Assembly (NCBI GenBank): GCA_016779995.1
Contig: JADHMO010000003.1
Coordinates: forward strand, 38,733 to 102,732
DNA: 64,000 nucleotides
Origin: Flavobacteriales bacterium
GTDB taxonomy: Bacteria; Bacteroidota; Bacteroidia; Flavobacteriales; UBA7312
Reading direction: 5' to 3'
The stretch's first letter is position 1. Each line of letters opens with the position of its first letter. Below, piece by piece: positions 9,688 through 18,810 of this stretch. The notes under the pieces were generated by a model, which worked only from the letters and a program-made list of their open reading frames with translations, made no database searches and was not told the origin of the DNA. The translations under genes and the position numbers were made by a program.

Positions 9688-10805
9688 TTTCTGGAGGAGC
9701 AGGATTTATTGGCTCTAATTTAGCGTTGAAGCTTGTTAGTCTTGGGCACAATGTAAGTGTGTTAGATAACCTTTCGCCCCAGATACATACCAATTCCAAA
9801 GAAAATTCTCAGTTATATCAGTCTATAAAAGGTAAAGTTACTTTTATAAACGGAGATGTAAGAAATAGAAAAGATTGGCAAAACGCTATTGTAAACACTA
9901 CTATTATTGTACACTTGGCAGCAGAAACCGGTACAGGTCAGTCCATGTATCAAATTGAAAAATATGTTCAAGTGAATTGTGGTGGGACAGCCCTAATGTT
10001 AGATGTATTAGCCAATGAGAAACATACTGTTAAGAAAGTAGTAGTTGCCTCATCACGTGCAATATATGGTGAAGGGAAATACCATTGTGATTTACATGGC
10101 GAGGGATATCCTAATGAACGAGAAGACGCCCAAATGTCAAACGGGCAATTTGAGCCATTATGTAGCATTTGCAAACAACCTTTGAGTATGTTAGCAACTG
10201 ATGAAGACTCTAAGATTCATCCGTCTTCTATATATGGAATTACTAAAAGTGACCAAGAACAAATGATTCTTGTGGCTTGTAAGAGTTTAGGTATTTCCGC
10301 TATTGCTTTGAGGTATCAAAATGTCTATGGACCGGGACAATCCCTTAGTAATCCATATACTGGAATTTTATCCATTTTTTCTACTCGCATATTAAATAAT
10401 AACCCCATAAATATTTTTGAAGACGGCAAGGAAAGTCGTGACTTCGTATTTATAGACGATGTTGTCAGTGCGACTGTTTTAGCTATACAAGACAATAAAC
10501 TTAAGTCGTGTTCATTAAATGTGGGTTCAGGAGTTTCGACTACGGTAAAAACGGTTGCAGATAGTCTAAAAAAACTATATCAATCTGATGTAGATATAAA
10601 CGTTTCAGGAAATTATAGGCTTGGCGATATTCGACACAATAAAGCTGATATTAGTAAAATAAAAAAACTCTTAGGTTTCAGTCCAAAAGTGTCATTTGAA
10701 GATGGACTAAAACAATTTGTAGATTGGGTTAAAAAGCAAGAAGTCAATTCTGATAATTATGAACAGTCTATAAATGAAATGAAAGATAAAGGGCTAATGA
10801 AATGA
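9672..10805 (+). CDS. NAD-dependent nucleotide-sugar epimerase with Cys/His insert (WbiB-like)
   Basis: This 377-aa extended SDR has an NAD-binding GGAGFIGSN at residues 8-16 and the catalytic pair Tyr188/Lys192 in YGITK. An insertion at about 137-170 carries Cys139, His142, Cys164 and Cys167 (CDLH, then CSIC), which could bind zinc. I recall this insert from dTDP-L-rhamnose 4-epimerase-like (WbiB) proteins, so a 4-epimerase making a 6-deoxysugar nucleotide is the best guess. The gene overlaps its neighbours on both sides (16 bp with the polymerase gene, 4 bp with the GT2 gene). Confidence 0.85.
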   Translation: MENILISGGAGFIGSNLALKLVSLGHNVSVLDNLSPQIHTNSKENSQLYQSIKGKVTFINGDVRNRKDWQNAIVNTTIIVHLAAETGTGQSMYQIEKYVQVNCGGTALMLDVLANEKHTVKKVVVASSRAIYGEGKYHCDLHGEGYPNEREDAQMSNGQFEPLCSICKQPLSMLATDEDSKIHPSSIYGITKSDQEQMILVACKSLGISAIALRYQNVYGPGQSLSNPYTGILSIFSTRILNNNPINIFEDGKESRDFVFIDDVVSATVLAIQDNKLKSCSLNVGSGVSTTVKTVADSLKKLYQSDVDINVSGNYRLGDIRHNKADISKIKKLLGFSPKVSFEDGLKQFVDWVKKQEVNSDNYEQSINEMKDKGLMK

Positions 10806-11704
10806 AAATAGGTATTGTAACAGTCACTTTTAATAGTTCTTCTGTATTAGACGATTTTTTCACTTCTATTGAGCAACAAGATTATTCAGATTTCAATATT
10901 TACATTGTCGATAACAATTCTGTTGACGATACACTTTCAAAAGTAGGTAGTTGGAGTTTTAAATCTAAAGTACTTTTAAAGAACACCAATAACTTAGGTG
11001 TTGCAGCAGGAAATAATCAAGGTATCAAGTTGGCACTTAAAGACGGTTGCGATTTTGTGTTGTTATTAAACAACGATACAGTTTTTGAAGATAAGTTATT
11101 GTCAAAACTAGTCGAGACCTACAACAGTTACGGCTCATCAATAGTAGTCCCCAAGATGAATTATTTTTCTCCATCTAATATGATTTGGTATGCTGGAGGC
11201 TTTTATAACCGAAAAAAAGCATTTTTAAATTTTCATCGTGGGCAGGGAGAGATTGATAACAACCAATACAATGTTGACGATAAGATAGAATATGCCCCAA
11301 CATGTTGTGCCTTAATACATCAATCTGTTTTTGAAGATATTGGTTTGATGGATGAGAAGTACTTTGTATATTTTGATGATACCGACTTTTTCTTTCGAGT
11401 TTTACAAGATGGAAAACACGAAGCTAGGTATAGGCACGACGTTCATTTTTTGCACAAAATAGGTAGTCTTACGAAATCTAGAAATAAAGAGAAACCAAAA
11501 AAATATGGAGAGTTCTTTATAAAGCAGAATAGCAAAAACCACGTCTATTTTTTAAGAAAACAAAAAACATTAATTGCGCACGTCAATTTAATTTATTTGT
11601 GGTTTTATTTGACCATTCGTTTTTTCATAAGTCCTAGGTTTGAAAAAAAATGGAGTATCTTTTACCTCATACAAACGTCCTATTTTCAAGGATTTAAAAT
11701 GTAA
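10802..11704 (+). CDS. Glycosyltransferase family 2 (rhamnosyltransferase-like)
   Basis: This 300-aa GT-A enzyme starts with VTVTFNSSSVLDDFF and has YIVDNNSVDDTL, a nucleotide-binding LLLNNDTVF (DxD-equivalent) and the distal FDDTDFFFRV motif with acidic catalytic residues. These features match the bacterial rhamnosyltransferase-like GT2 proteins that add sugars to lipid-linked repeat units on the cytoplasmic face. It overlaps the epimerase by four bases (ATGA) and is followed two bases later by the second sulfotransferase. The sugar specificity is not readable. Confidence 0.88.
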   Translation: MKIGIVTVTFNSSSVLDDFFTSIEQQDYSDFNIYIVDNNSVDDTLSKVGSWSFKSKVLLKNTNNLGVAAGNNQGIKLALKDGCDFVLLLNNDTVFEDKLLSKLVETYNSYGSSIVVPKMNYFSPSNMIWYAGGFYNRKKAFLNFHRGQGEIDNNQYNVDDKIEYAPTCCALIHQSVFEDIGLMDEKYFVYFDDTDFFFRVLQDGKHEARYRHDVHFLHKIGSLTKSRNKEKPKKYGEFFIKQNSKNHVYFLRKQKTLIAHVNLIYLWFYLTIRFFISPRFEKKWSIFYLIQTSYFQGFKM

Positions 11705-11706
11705 TA

Positions 11707-12555
11707 ATGAAAGTAAATACATTCATTGTAGGCGCACCAAAAGCAGGAACTACCTCCTTGCATCATTATCTCAATCAGCATACTGATGTGAGCATGAGCA
11801 GTGTCAAAGAGCCTAACTTTTTTTCCTCAAAAGAAGTAGAGTCTTTGTTCTATAATTCCAAATGTATTGACGATAGTAAGGACTATCACCAATTATTTTC
11901 CAAAGAAAAAAGACGAATTAGAGGAGAAGCTAGTGTGTCTTATTTGTATTATGAAAATGTGCCTAAGCGTATTCATGATTACAACCCTGAAGCCAAAATT
12001 ATCATTATGCTGAGAGAGCCTATTGAACGTGCATTCTCTCATTATTTGATGGATTGTCGATTGGGTTTTTGCTCAGAAAAATTAGAAGATATCATAGCTA
12101 ATCCACAAATCTATCCTCAATATTTTCAACAATACTTAGAGTTAGGCAATTATTATTCGCAATTGAAAAGGTATCAAGATATCTTTGGAAAAGAACAGCT
12201 TTTGGTTATTTTTTACGAAGATTTCAAGACTGACACTAAAAAAGTGATGAAAAGTGTTTTTAGTTTTTTACAAATAGAACAACAGGAGATAGATTTTAGC
12301 ATTAAAAATCCTTTTTTATCTCCTTCTAACACATTGATTTCTAAGTTGTATAAATTCAACATTATAAGAAAAGGGGTAAAGACATTTATGCCTGAACGTT
12401 TTTTGACATTAATTAGGTCTAAGTATTTTTCAGCTAAGTCCAAGCCGATGCTTTCAAAGGCTACAGAGCAAGAGTTGAAAGCATATTACAAGTCCGATGT
12501 TTTTCAGCTTGAAAAACTCTTAAATATAGATTTAGCTAGATGGAACATAAAATAG
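11707..12555 (+). CDS. PAPS-dependent sulfotransferase (second copy)
   Basis: This 282-aa sulfotransferase is paralogous to the one at 6958. The PAPS 5'-loop is at residues 8-18 (VGAPKAGTTSL), and the 3'-phosphate site is LREPIERAFSHY with Arg103 and Ser111. Family-typical SVKEPNFF follows the loop. The C-terminal acceptor region differs clearly from the first copy, which suggests another acceptor position rather than redundancy. It overlaps the following GT4 gene by 16 bp. Confidence 0.87.
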   Translation: MKVNTFIVGAPKAGTTSLHHYLNQHTDVSMSSVKEPNFFSSKEVESLFYNSKCIDDSKDYHQLFSKEKRRIRGEASVSYLYYENVPKRIHDYNPEAKIIIMLREPIERAFSHYLMDCRLGFCSEKLEDIIANPQIYPQYFQQYLELGNYYSQLKRYQDIFGKEQLLVIFYEDFKTDTKKVMKSVFSFLQIEQQEIDFSIKNPFLSPSNTLISKLYKFNIIRKGVKTFMPERFLTLIRSKYFSAKSKPMLSKATEQELKAYYKSDVFQLEKLLNIDLARWNIK

Positions 12556-13661
12556 CTATTATTGACCCGGTAGGAATAAAAAGCGGAATGAATCATTACG
12601 ATACATTTCTGTGCACTTCATTAGATAAATTAGGTGTTAATACCTACATCTACTCCAATTTTGATGTGCAATCCGAAACTATCGTTTCTAAGCCAGTTTT
12701 CGGAACTTTTTTTAAAAATAAACTTTCCCAAACGTATAATTTTATCATGGGAATGTTTAAGTCTTGTAGAGATTGTAGAAGGAACAAAATCAATATGGTA
12801 ATAATTCACGTTTTTTCTACACACAATATGGCAATATTGACTTATGCTATCAGCAAATTGTTTGGGCTAAAAACGATAACCATTTCTCATGATGTTTTTT
12901 CATTTACAGATCAAGATAACAAGTGGTATCATCACTTAATTTACAACCGTTGGTCAGATAGAATTGTCGTTCACAATAGTTTTTCTTTAGATTATCTTCT
13001 GCCGCAGATTGAATCCAAGATGCATTCCAAAGTAAGCGTTTTAAAACACGGCGCTTTTGTTGGCTTATCAGATAATTCAATAAGTAGAAAGTTGGCTAGA
13101 AAAACATTGAATTTTGAACAGCAAAGGCAATACATTTTGTTTTTTGGTCGCTTAAAGCCTAACAAACGTTTAGATCTAATGCTTAGAGCGATGCCTAATA
13201 TTGATTCCTCAATACACCTTGTTATTGCTGGTCATTCAGGAAAAGATGACTTTAACTACTACCAATCCATCATCGATGAATTGGATTTGTCAAGTAGATT
13301 AGTTTTAGATATTAACTACATCAGCGAAGAAAAAAGAGAATTATATTTTAAGGCGGCCGATTGTTTAGCCTTGCCCTATGAACTCATTTTTCAAAGTGGT
13401 GTTTTATTGATGTCAATGTCTTACGGTTTGCCAGTGGTAGCTTCTCAAATACCTTCTTTTGAAGAAGTTATTGAAGATGGAAAAAACGGTTTGCTTTTTG
13501 AAAAAGGAAATGCAGACGATTTGGCTAACAAGTTGAATGCTTTGATGAATAATAGGGATTTATTGAATGAAATACCGCATAATGCAATTAGTAATATGAA
13601 AGAAAACTATTGTTGGGATTCTATTGCTGAGGGCTATGTTGAGCTAATAAAAACTCTCTAA
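12540..13661 (+). CDS. Glycosyltransferase family 4
   Basis: This 373-aa GT-B enzyme shows FFGRLKPNKRLDLMLRAM at the start of the C-terminal Rossmann domain. The donor site region is LPYELIFQSGVLLMSMSYGLPVVAS, split here as LPYELIFQSG and SYGLPVVAS, then EEVIEDGKNGLLFEKG. The second Glu of the classical E-x7-E motif appears to be replaced by Met or Ser, a tolerated variation in several GT4 branches. It is the last gene of the overlapping polysaccharide operon (5624-13661) and probably acts in repeat-unit assembly. Donor and acceptor are unknown. Confidence 0.85.
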   Translation: MEHKIAIIDPVGIKSGMNHYDTFLCTSLDKLGVNTYIYSNFDVQSETIVSKPVFGTFFKNKLSQTYNFIMGMFKSCRDCRRNKINMVIIHVFSTHNMAILTYAISKLFGLKTITISHDVFSFTDQDNKWYHHLIYNRWSDRIVVHNSFSLDYLLPQIESKMHSKVSVLKHGAFVGLSDNSISRKLARKTLNFEQQRQYILFFGRLKPNKRLDLMLRAMPNIDSSIHLVIAGHSGKDDFNYYQSIIDELDLSSRLVLDINYISEEKRELYFKAADCLALPYELIFQSGVLLMSMSYGLPVVASQIPSFEEVIEDGKNGLLFEKGNADDLANKLNALMNNRDLLNEIPHNAISNMKENYCWDSIAEGYVELIKTL

Positions 13662-13674
13662 GGTTTGTTTTGTT

Positions 13675-13682
13675 TACCTTTG
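13675..13682 (+). promoter_or_regulatory. Promoter -7 box of the Wzi/RemB-like gene
   Basis: TACCTTTG fits TAnnTTTG and lies 36 bp before the ATG at 13719, in the gap after the glycan operon. Confidence 0.5.
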
Positions 13683-13718
13683 TTTTTGGAGAAACTCTTT
13701 TGACTAAATAAATTACAA

Positions 13719-15299
13719 ATGAAGAAATACTTTTTAAGTTTTATATTGGTTCAGTTCTCACTAATAGTGATAGGGCAAACCAATGCACCTTTAAGTCATT
13801 CTTATTATTCGTATTTAGAAAAGGATATGCATGACATAGGCGTTTCAAAACACACCTCATTTAAGCCTTTTTTATATTCTACGGATGACACCACATTTTA
13901 CAATTCTTTTAAGCCAATTGTTTCAAAAAAGTCATTCATTCATAATTTTCTTAACTCCAATTTACTAAGTATTGAACATGCAGATTATAGTTTTGTACTT
14001 AACCCTCTTTTTCATTTTGAGATAGCTGAAGATAATGACAGAAGATATGTCAATACAAGAGGGATTGAGGTGAAAGGTAGGGTTGGTGAAAAGTTATCTT
14101 TTTATTCATCTTTCTATGAAAATCAAATGGTACTTCCAGATTATTTAGAGAATTATGTAAAAGGTAATAATTATATTCTGCCTGGCCAGGGCATTATAAA
14201 GTATTATCCCTTTATAAATGAGGGTTTAATGGATTTTTATTACGCTAATGGCTACATCAATTATGATATTAATCGCTTTTTTGATGTACAGTTAGGGCAT
14301 GGCAAACATTTTATTGGCGATGGGTATCGTTCTATGATGCTTTCCGATAATTCATTTAATTATCCTTATTTGAAAATAACTACGGATGTATGGAAATTTA
14401 AGTACGTCAATCTATTTTCTTATTTTCAAGATATCAATTTCGACATAGACGCGCCAGATATAAGCAAGTCAAAATTTAGTGCTATTCACTACTTGAGTGC
14501 TAATATAGGTGAACGTTTGAATATTGGCATTTTCGAGTCCATAATGTTGGGTGAAGATAGTTTAGGCAATGTCTTTGACATCAACTACATGAACCCCATT
14601 GTTTTTTACAGACCTGTAGAGTACTCTATTGGCTATTCAAGACAAGGTAACGCATTGCTAGGTTTGTCATTAAAGTACAAGTTGACATCTACTTCTCATT
14701 TGTATGGTCAAGTAGTTCTTGATGAGTTTGCAATAAGTGATTTTAGAGCTCAAAATGGGGCATGGCGCAATAAGTATGGAGGGCAACTAGGCATGAAATA
14801 TTTCGATGCCTTTGGTTTTGAAAATTTATCTCTTCAATCAGAACTTAACTTTGCTCGACCATTCACGTATTCTCATTTCAATCCCATACAAAATTATGCT
14901 CATTACGCACAGCCTTTAGCTCACCCTTTAGGAACAAGTTTTTTAGAAAATGTAAGTATAATTCGTTACAGAAAAGATAGATGGACGGCGGATTTGAAAT
15001 TGATACACGCTAAACATGGCGGAGAAATTGCTGGAGATACTACAAATTATGGTAGTGATATTTTTATGCCTTATGACGAGAATTATAAAGAGCTTGGCAA
15101 TGATATTGCTCAAGGAAACACCTCTAATTTACAAATCATAGATTTTAGAATTGGCTACATTGTCAATCCAAAAACTAATATGAAGATAGAATTAGGTCTT
15201 ACAAATAGGTCGTTAAGTGATAGAACTACCACCACTGACAATCAGTATTTGTTCTTTTCCTTCAAAACCGATTTACAGAATTTTTATTACGATTTTTAG
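13719..15299 (+). CDS. Outer-membrane beta-barrel protein, capsule-assembly Wzi/RemB-like
   Basis: This 526-aa protein has a signal peptide (cleavage after IVIGQ) and then PLSHSYYSYLEKDMHDIG. A series of amphipathic, aromatic-rich strands runs to a C-terminal FYYDF. The opening motif is one I associate with flavobacterial RemB-type proteins (motility/polysaccharide) and the Wzi-like capsule assembly fold. Wzi anchors exported capsule to the outer membrane, which fits its place directly after the polysaccharide operon. It has its own promoter box. The RemB name is from memory of the family and was not verified. Confidence 0.68.
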   Translation: MKKYFLSFILVQFSLIVIGQTNAPLSHSYYSYLEKDMHDIGVSKHTSFKPFLYSTDDTTFYNSFKPIVSKKSFIHNFLNSNLLSIEHADYSFVLNPLFHFEIAEDNDRRYVNTRGIEVKGRVGEKLSFYSSFYENQMVLPDYLENYVKGNNYILPGQGIIKYYPFINEGLMDFYYANGYINYDINRFFDVQLGHGKHFIGDGYRSMMLSDNSFNYPYLKITTDVWKFKYVNLFSYFQDINFDIDAPDISKSKFSAIHYLSANIGERLNIGIFESIMLGEDSLGNVFDINYMNPIVFYRPVEYSIGYSRQGNALLGLSLKYKLTSTSHLYGQVVLDEFAISDFRAQNGAWRNKYGGQLGMKYFDAFGFENLSLQSELNFARPFTYSHFNPIQNYAHYAQPLAHPLGTSFLENVSIIRYRKDRWTADLKLIHAKHGGEIAGDTTNYGSDIFMPYDENYKELGNDIAQGNTSNLQIIDFRIGYIVNPKTNMKIELGLTNRSLSDRTTTTDNQYLFFSFKTDLQNFYYDF

Positions 15300-15319
15300 A
15301 TTAATTCTAAATTTAAAAT

Positions 15320-15339
15320 TTTGCTAAATATTTAGCAAA
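15320..15339. promoter_or_regulatory. Perfect 20-bp palindrome upstream of the oxidase gene cluster
   Basis: TTTGCTAAATATTTAGCAAA is its own reverse complement, with no loop. It lies 54 bp before the ctaB ATG and upstream of a weak -7-like TAAATTTA (15367-15374). The lack of loop and T-run argues for a protein-binding site rather than a terminator. Confidence 0.5.
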
Positions 15340-15392
15340 TAAAGCCTATGAAAATATAAAAAGTGGTAAATTTATCCCCTAGATAAAAATTG

Positions 15393-16289
15393 ATGATTTT
15401 TATCTCAAAACATTCTAAATCAAACACTTACAAATTGTCTATAAACGACGTTTTACAACTTTCAAAAATAAGATTGACTACGAGTGTGGTATTTTCTGCC
15501 ATTGCGGGTTATTTTATTGCTGGAGGAATATTTCAGTCCTTTGATTTGATAGCACTTATTTTGGGTGGTTTTTTGGTCGTGGCATCATCGAATGGTTTCA
15601 ATCAAGTTATAGAAAAAGACTTGGATAAGCTGATGAAACGAACTGAAGACAGGCCCTTGCCAAAACAAAGAATGACCACCAATCAAGCACTAATTTTGTC
15701 ATTAGCGATGGGACTTGTAGGCGTGTTTTTCTTATTTTCAATTAATTTTTACTCTGGATTTTTTGGTTCGCTTTCAGTCCTCTTGTATGTGTTAGCTTAT
15801 ACCCCTTTAAAACGGATTTCATCTTTTTCAGTTTTTGTAGGAGCTTTTCCTGGTGCTATTCCTTTTATGTTAGGTTGGGTAGCAGTCACCAACGATTTTG
15901 CTATTGAAGCAGGCATCCTATTTGCTATACAATTTATCTGGCAGTTTCCTCATTTTTGGGCTATTGCTTGGGTTTCAGACGAAGACTATACCAAAGCAGG
16001 TTTCAAAATGCTTCCCGGTGAGAAAGGAAAAGCTACCGCTTTCAAAACATTGATTTACACCTTATTCTTAATTCCTCTATCCATATTACCCATTTTTGGA
16101 TTTTCTGGAGAATTAGAACTTTCATTATTAGCCTGCTTATTGGCAGTGATTTTAGGCTTATGGTTTTTTACAAAGTCCGTAATGTTATTCAAAACACTCT
16201 CCGATGAAGATGCTAAGAAGCTCATGTTTGCTTCCTTCATATACCTTCCTTTATTACAATTGATTTACGTTATCGATAAACTATTATGA
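15393..16289 (+). CDS. ctaB: Protoheme IX farnesyltransferase (heme O synthase)
   Basis: This polytopic membrane prenyltransferase of the UbiA superfamily (about 298 aa from ATG 15393; a TTG three bases upstream would add one residue) adds farnesyl to heme B to make heme O for terminal oxidases. The first Asp-rich motif is NGFNQVIEKDLDKLMKRT (N-x3-D-x3-D type), followed by RPLP and YTPLKR, with later GAFPGAIPFMLGW and DEDY. It opens the run of cytochrome oxidase genes and overlaps subunit III by four bases (ATGA). The catalytic subunit genes coxA and coxB are not in the window. Confidence 0.94.
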   Translation: MIFISKHSKSNTYKLSINDVLQLSKIRLTTSVVFSAIAGYFIAGGIFQSFDLIALILGGFLVVASSNGFNQVIEKDLDKLMKRTEDRPLPKQRMTTNQALILSLAMGLVGVFFLFSINFYSGFFGSLSVLLYVLAYTPLKRISSFSVFVGAFPGAIPFMLGWVAVTNDFAIEAGILFAIQFIWQFPHFWAIAWVSDEDYTKAGFKMLPGEKGKATAFKTLIYTLFLIPLSILPIFGFSGELELSLLACLLAVILGLWFFTKSVMLFKTLSDEDAKKLMFASFIYLPLLQLIYVIDKLL

Positions 16290-16852
16290 CAACATTTGAA
16301 GAACAAAAAAAGAAGTCAGCCAAGCCACTATTATGGATTTCTATGATAAGTATGTCCATGGTTTTTGCTGGTTTAACAAGTGCCTTAGTGGTCAGAAAAG
16401 CTGAAGGAAATTGGTTAGTTTTTGATTATCCGATTTGGTTTTATATCAGCACAGCTCTTATCATACTTTCAAGCTTTACGATGAATTGGGCGAAAAATAA
16501 CGTCAAGAAAGATAATCTTGATTTGGCTAACAAAGGCTTTCTATGGACTTTAATATTAGGTTTAGGCTTTGCCCTTTCGCAGTACCTTACTTGGGGTGCT
16601 TTGTATAATGAAGGCGTTTATTTTACAGGACCTGGCAGTAATGCTTCGGGCTCTTTTCTTTATGTCCTAACTTTATTGCACTTATTGCACTTGGCAGGTG
16701 GGATAATTGCCTTGTTAATTACGACTTACAAAGCTAAAACTGGAGCTTACTCTAGTCAAAATTCTTTAGGGGTAGAGCTGTGTGCTATCTTTTGGCACTT
16801 TTTAGATTTTTTATGGCTTTATTTATTCCTATTTTTACTATATATTCACTAA
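16286..16852 (+). CDS. Cytochrome c oxidase subunit III, short form
   Basis: This 188-aa, five-helix member of the heme-copper oxidase subunit III family (family-like GLTSALVVRKAEGNW, ASGSFLYVLTLLHLLHLAGG, FWHFLDFLWLYLF) stabilises the proton-pumping catalytic subunit in the inner membrane. Bacteroidota commonly carry two tandem subunit III genes, and the second follows at 16882. The start overlaps the ctaB stop (ATGA). Confidence 0.9.
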   Translation: MTTFEEQKKKSAKPLLWISMISMSMVFAGLTSALVVRKAEGNWLVFDYPIWFYISTALIILSSFTMNWAKNNVKKDNLDLANKGFLWTLILGLGFALSQYLTWGALYNEGVYFTGPGSNASGSFLYVLTLLHLLHLAGGIIALLITTYKAKTGAYSSQNSLGVELCAIFWHFLDFLWLYLFLFLLYIH

Positions 16853-16881
16853 TATTGCAAAACTTTTCAAACCTAGAAAAA

Positions 16882-17778
16882 ATGGCAGACATTACAACAA
16901 ATGAAAACAAAGCTTGGACAGGAGGAGATATTCCTTTCAAAGCAAGTTATGGCAAACTGATGATGTGGTTCTTCTTAGTCTCAGATGCACTTACTTTCTC
17001 CGGATTCTTATGTGCTTACGGATTTATGCGTTTCAAATACGCTCACGTATGGCCTGTAGCTGATGAAGTCTTTACTCATTTTCCATTTTTAAAAGGAGAA
17101 TATCCTATGTTGTTTGTTGCATTAATGACATTCATTCTAATTATGAGTTCTGTAACAATGGTACTTGCGGTTAATGAAGGTCATAAAAACAACAAGAGCA
17201 AAGTGATTTTATGGCTTGGATTAACCATTGTTGGAGGTTTTATCTTCCTAGGTTCTCAAGCGTGGGAGTGGGGACACTTCATTCATGGAGACAAAGGAGG
17301 TATAGAATTAGCAAACCACGATATAGTACATGTTGTTGATGCCGATGCTCATTTTTATTCTATTTATGACTTGGTTGGCGTAGATTCATATGCCGATGAT
17401 GTTAATATTACTATCGATGATGTCAAAGGAGCATTGATGGCAGATAGTCAATACGGCATACGATTAGCTGATAAGTCTGTCGTTAGTGGAGAAGCAGCAA
17501 TGGCTTATTTGAATAATGCCGAAGTAGTACTAGGTGCTAACCTTGTAAGAAATGAGTACGGACACCAATTATTCGCTAATTTCTTCTACTTCATTACAGG
17601 TTTTCACGGTTTTCACGTATTCAGTGGTGTAGTGATACTCATTGTAATTTTTATTAATGTAATTAAAGGTACATACGAGAGGAGAGGACACTATGAAATG
17701 GTTGAGAAAGTAGGTCTATATTGGCACTTTGTCGATTTGGTATGGGTATTCGTATTTACCTTCTTCTATTTAGTATAA
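16882..17778 (+). CDS. Cytochrome c oxidase subunit III, long form
   Basis: About 298 aa, starting at ATG 16882 (MADITTNENKAWTGG). A longer in-frame reading exists upstream but would lie inside the preceding gene. The C-terminal core (FYFITGFHGFHVFSGV, VEKVGLYWHFVDLVWVFVF) is diagnostic of subunit III. A polar insertion of about 90 residues between helices (about 165-255) makes it longer than the first copy, as seen in Bacteroidota oxidases. It is followed 24 bp later by subunit IV. Confidence 0.92.
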   Translation: MADITTNENKAWTGGDIPFKASYGKLMMWFFLVSDALTFSGFLCAYGFMRFKYAHVWPVADEVFTHFPFLKGEYPMLFVALMTFILIMSSVTMVLAVNEGHKNNKSKVILWLGLTIVGGFIFLGSQAWEWGHFIHGDKGGIELANHDIVHVVDADAHFYSIYDLVGVDSYADDVNITIDDVKGALMADSQYGIRLADKSVVSGEAAMAYLNNAEVVLGANLVRNEYGHQLFANFFYFITGFHGFHVFSGVVILIVIFINVIKGTYERRGHYEMVEKVGLYWHFVDLVWVFVFTFFYLV

Positions 17779-17802
17779 ACAAACAATTTAAACAGATATA
17801 TT

Positions 17803-18120
17803 ATGTCAGAGCAAACAGGAACTTGGTGGATTTGGAGAGTATTTTGGATTCTATTAATTGTTACAGCAGTTGAGGTAATTTTAGGTATCATTAAACCTGC
17901 AGTACTTATTGATAATTCATTTCTAGGAACAACATTGTTGAATCTTATTTTTATTATTCTTACCATCATAAAGGCAGCTTACATTGTAATGGAGTTTATG
18001 CACTTAGGACATGAAGTAAAAGGTTTAAAACTTTCTATTCTTTTACCAGCAGTAGTGTTGATTCCTTATCTTATATTTATTCTTTTAACAGAGGGTCATT
18101 ATATTTTTGGAACACTATAG
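17803..18120 (+). CDS. Cytochrome c oxidase subunit IV family protein
   Basis: This 105-aa protein has three hydrophobic helices and the family-typical IKAAYIVMEFMHLGHEVKGL segment. It is the small accessory subunit of a caa3/aa3-type oxidase. Its position after two subunit III genes and before SCO is the usual Bacteroidota order. Confidence 0.88.
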   Translation: MSEQTGTWWIWRVFWILLIVTAVEVILGIIKPAVLIDNSFLGTTLLNLIFIILTIIKAAYIVMEFMHLGHEVKGLKLSILLPAVVLIPYLIFILLTEGHYIFGTL

Positions 18121-18123
18121 CCA

Positions 18124-18810
18124 ATGAAGAAGTATACAGGTTTATTAGCAATTTTAATTCTGATTTTACCTACTGCCATTTATGTTTTTTTGACCTATGG
18201 CAAACATAACTTCACGCATTTGCCTTACGTAGGTCCACAGACCGACTCTACTTATCACAGTATTCCAGACTTTGCCTTTGTCAATCAGTTTAACGACACC
18301 ATCAGTCAGTCCGATTACGAAGGTAATATTTACTTAGCGAATTTTGTTTTTACAACTTGCCCAACCATATGTCCTGTAATGACATACAATATGCGTAGAG
18401 TACAGCAAAAGATGGCGCAATACCCTAATTTTATGATACTGTCACATACTGTATTTCCAGAATACGATACGCCCGAGGTACTCTTAGAATATGCCAACAA
18501 GATGGAAGCCGATTTGTCCAATTGGAATTTTGTTACAGGAAATAGAGAAGACATTTATTCCATTGCCAATTCTTATTTTGTTAATGTGATGGAAGACAGC
18601 ACAGCCCAAGGTGGTTTTCTGCATTCTGAATACTTTGTATTAGTAGATAAAGAAGGGCGTATTCGAGCTAGAGACGACGATAATGGTAACAATATTGGTG
18701 TTTACGATGGCACTGACGATTACGAAGTCGGACTTTTGATAGATGACATTAAGGTTTTGATGGCAGAATATAATTTAGCAAAGAAAGATAAGAATGAATC
18801 AAAACGATAA
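18124..18810 (+). CDS. SCO1/SenC copper chaperone
   Basis: This 228-aa membrane-anchored (residues about 5-24) thioredoxin-fold protein carries the copper site C-x3-C (Cys79, Cys83 in TTCPTICPVM) and the conserved distal His167 (GGFLHSEYF). SCO proteins deliver or reduce copper for the CuA centre of cytochrome oxidase subunit II on the periplasmic side. The end overlaps the DUF420 gene by 17 bp, consistent with the oxidase operon. Confidence 0.93.
   Translation: MKKYTGLLAILILILPTAIYVFLTYGKHNFTHLPYVGPQTDSTYHSIPDFAFVNQFNDTISQSDYEGNIYLANFVFTTCPTICPVMTYNMRRVQQKMAQYPNFMILSHTVFPEYDTPEVLLEYANKMEADLSNWNFVTGNREDIYSIANSYFVNVMEDSTAQGGFLHSEYFVLVDKEGRIRARDDDNGNNIGVYDGTDDYEVGLLIDDIKVLMAEYNLAKKDKNESKR

Noticed and set aside
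16780..16881. Extended N-terminus of the second subunit III gene
   Set aside because: This part lies within the first subunit III gene and the conserved protein begins at MADITT (16882).
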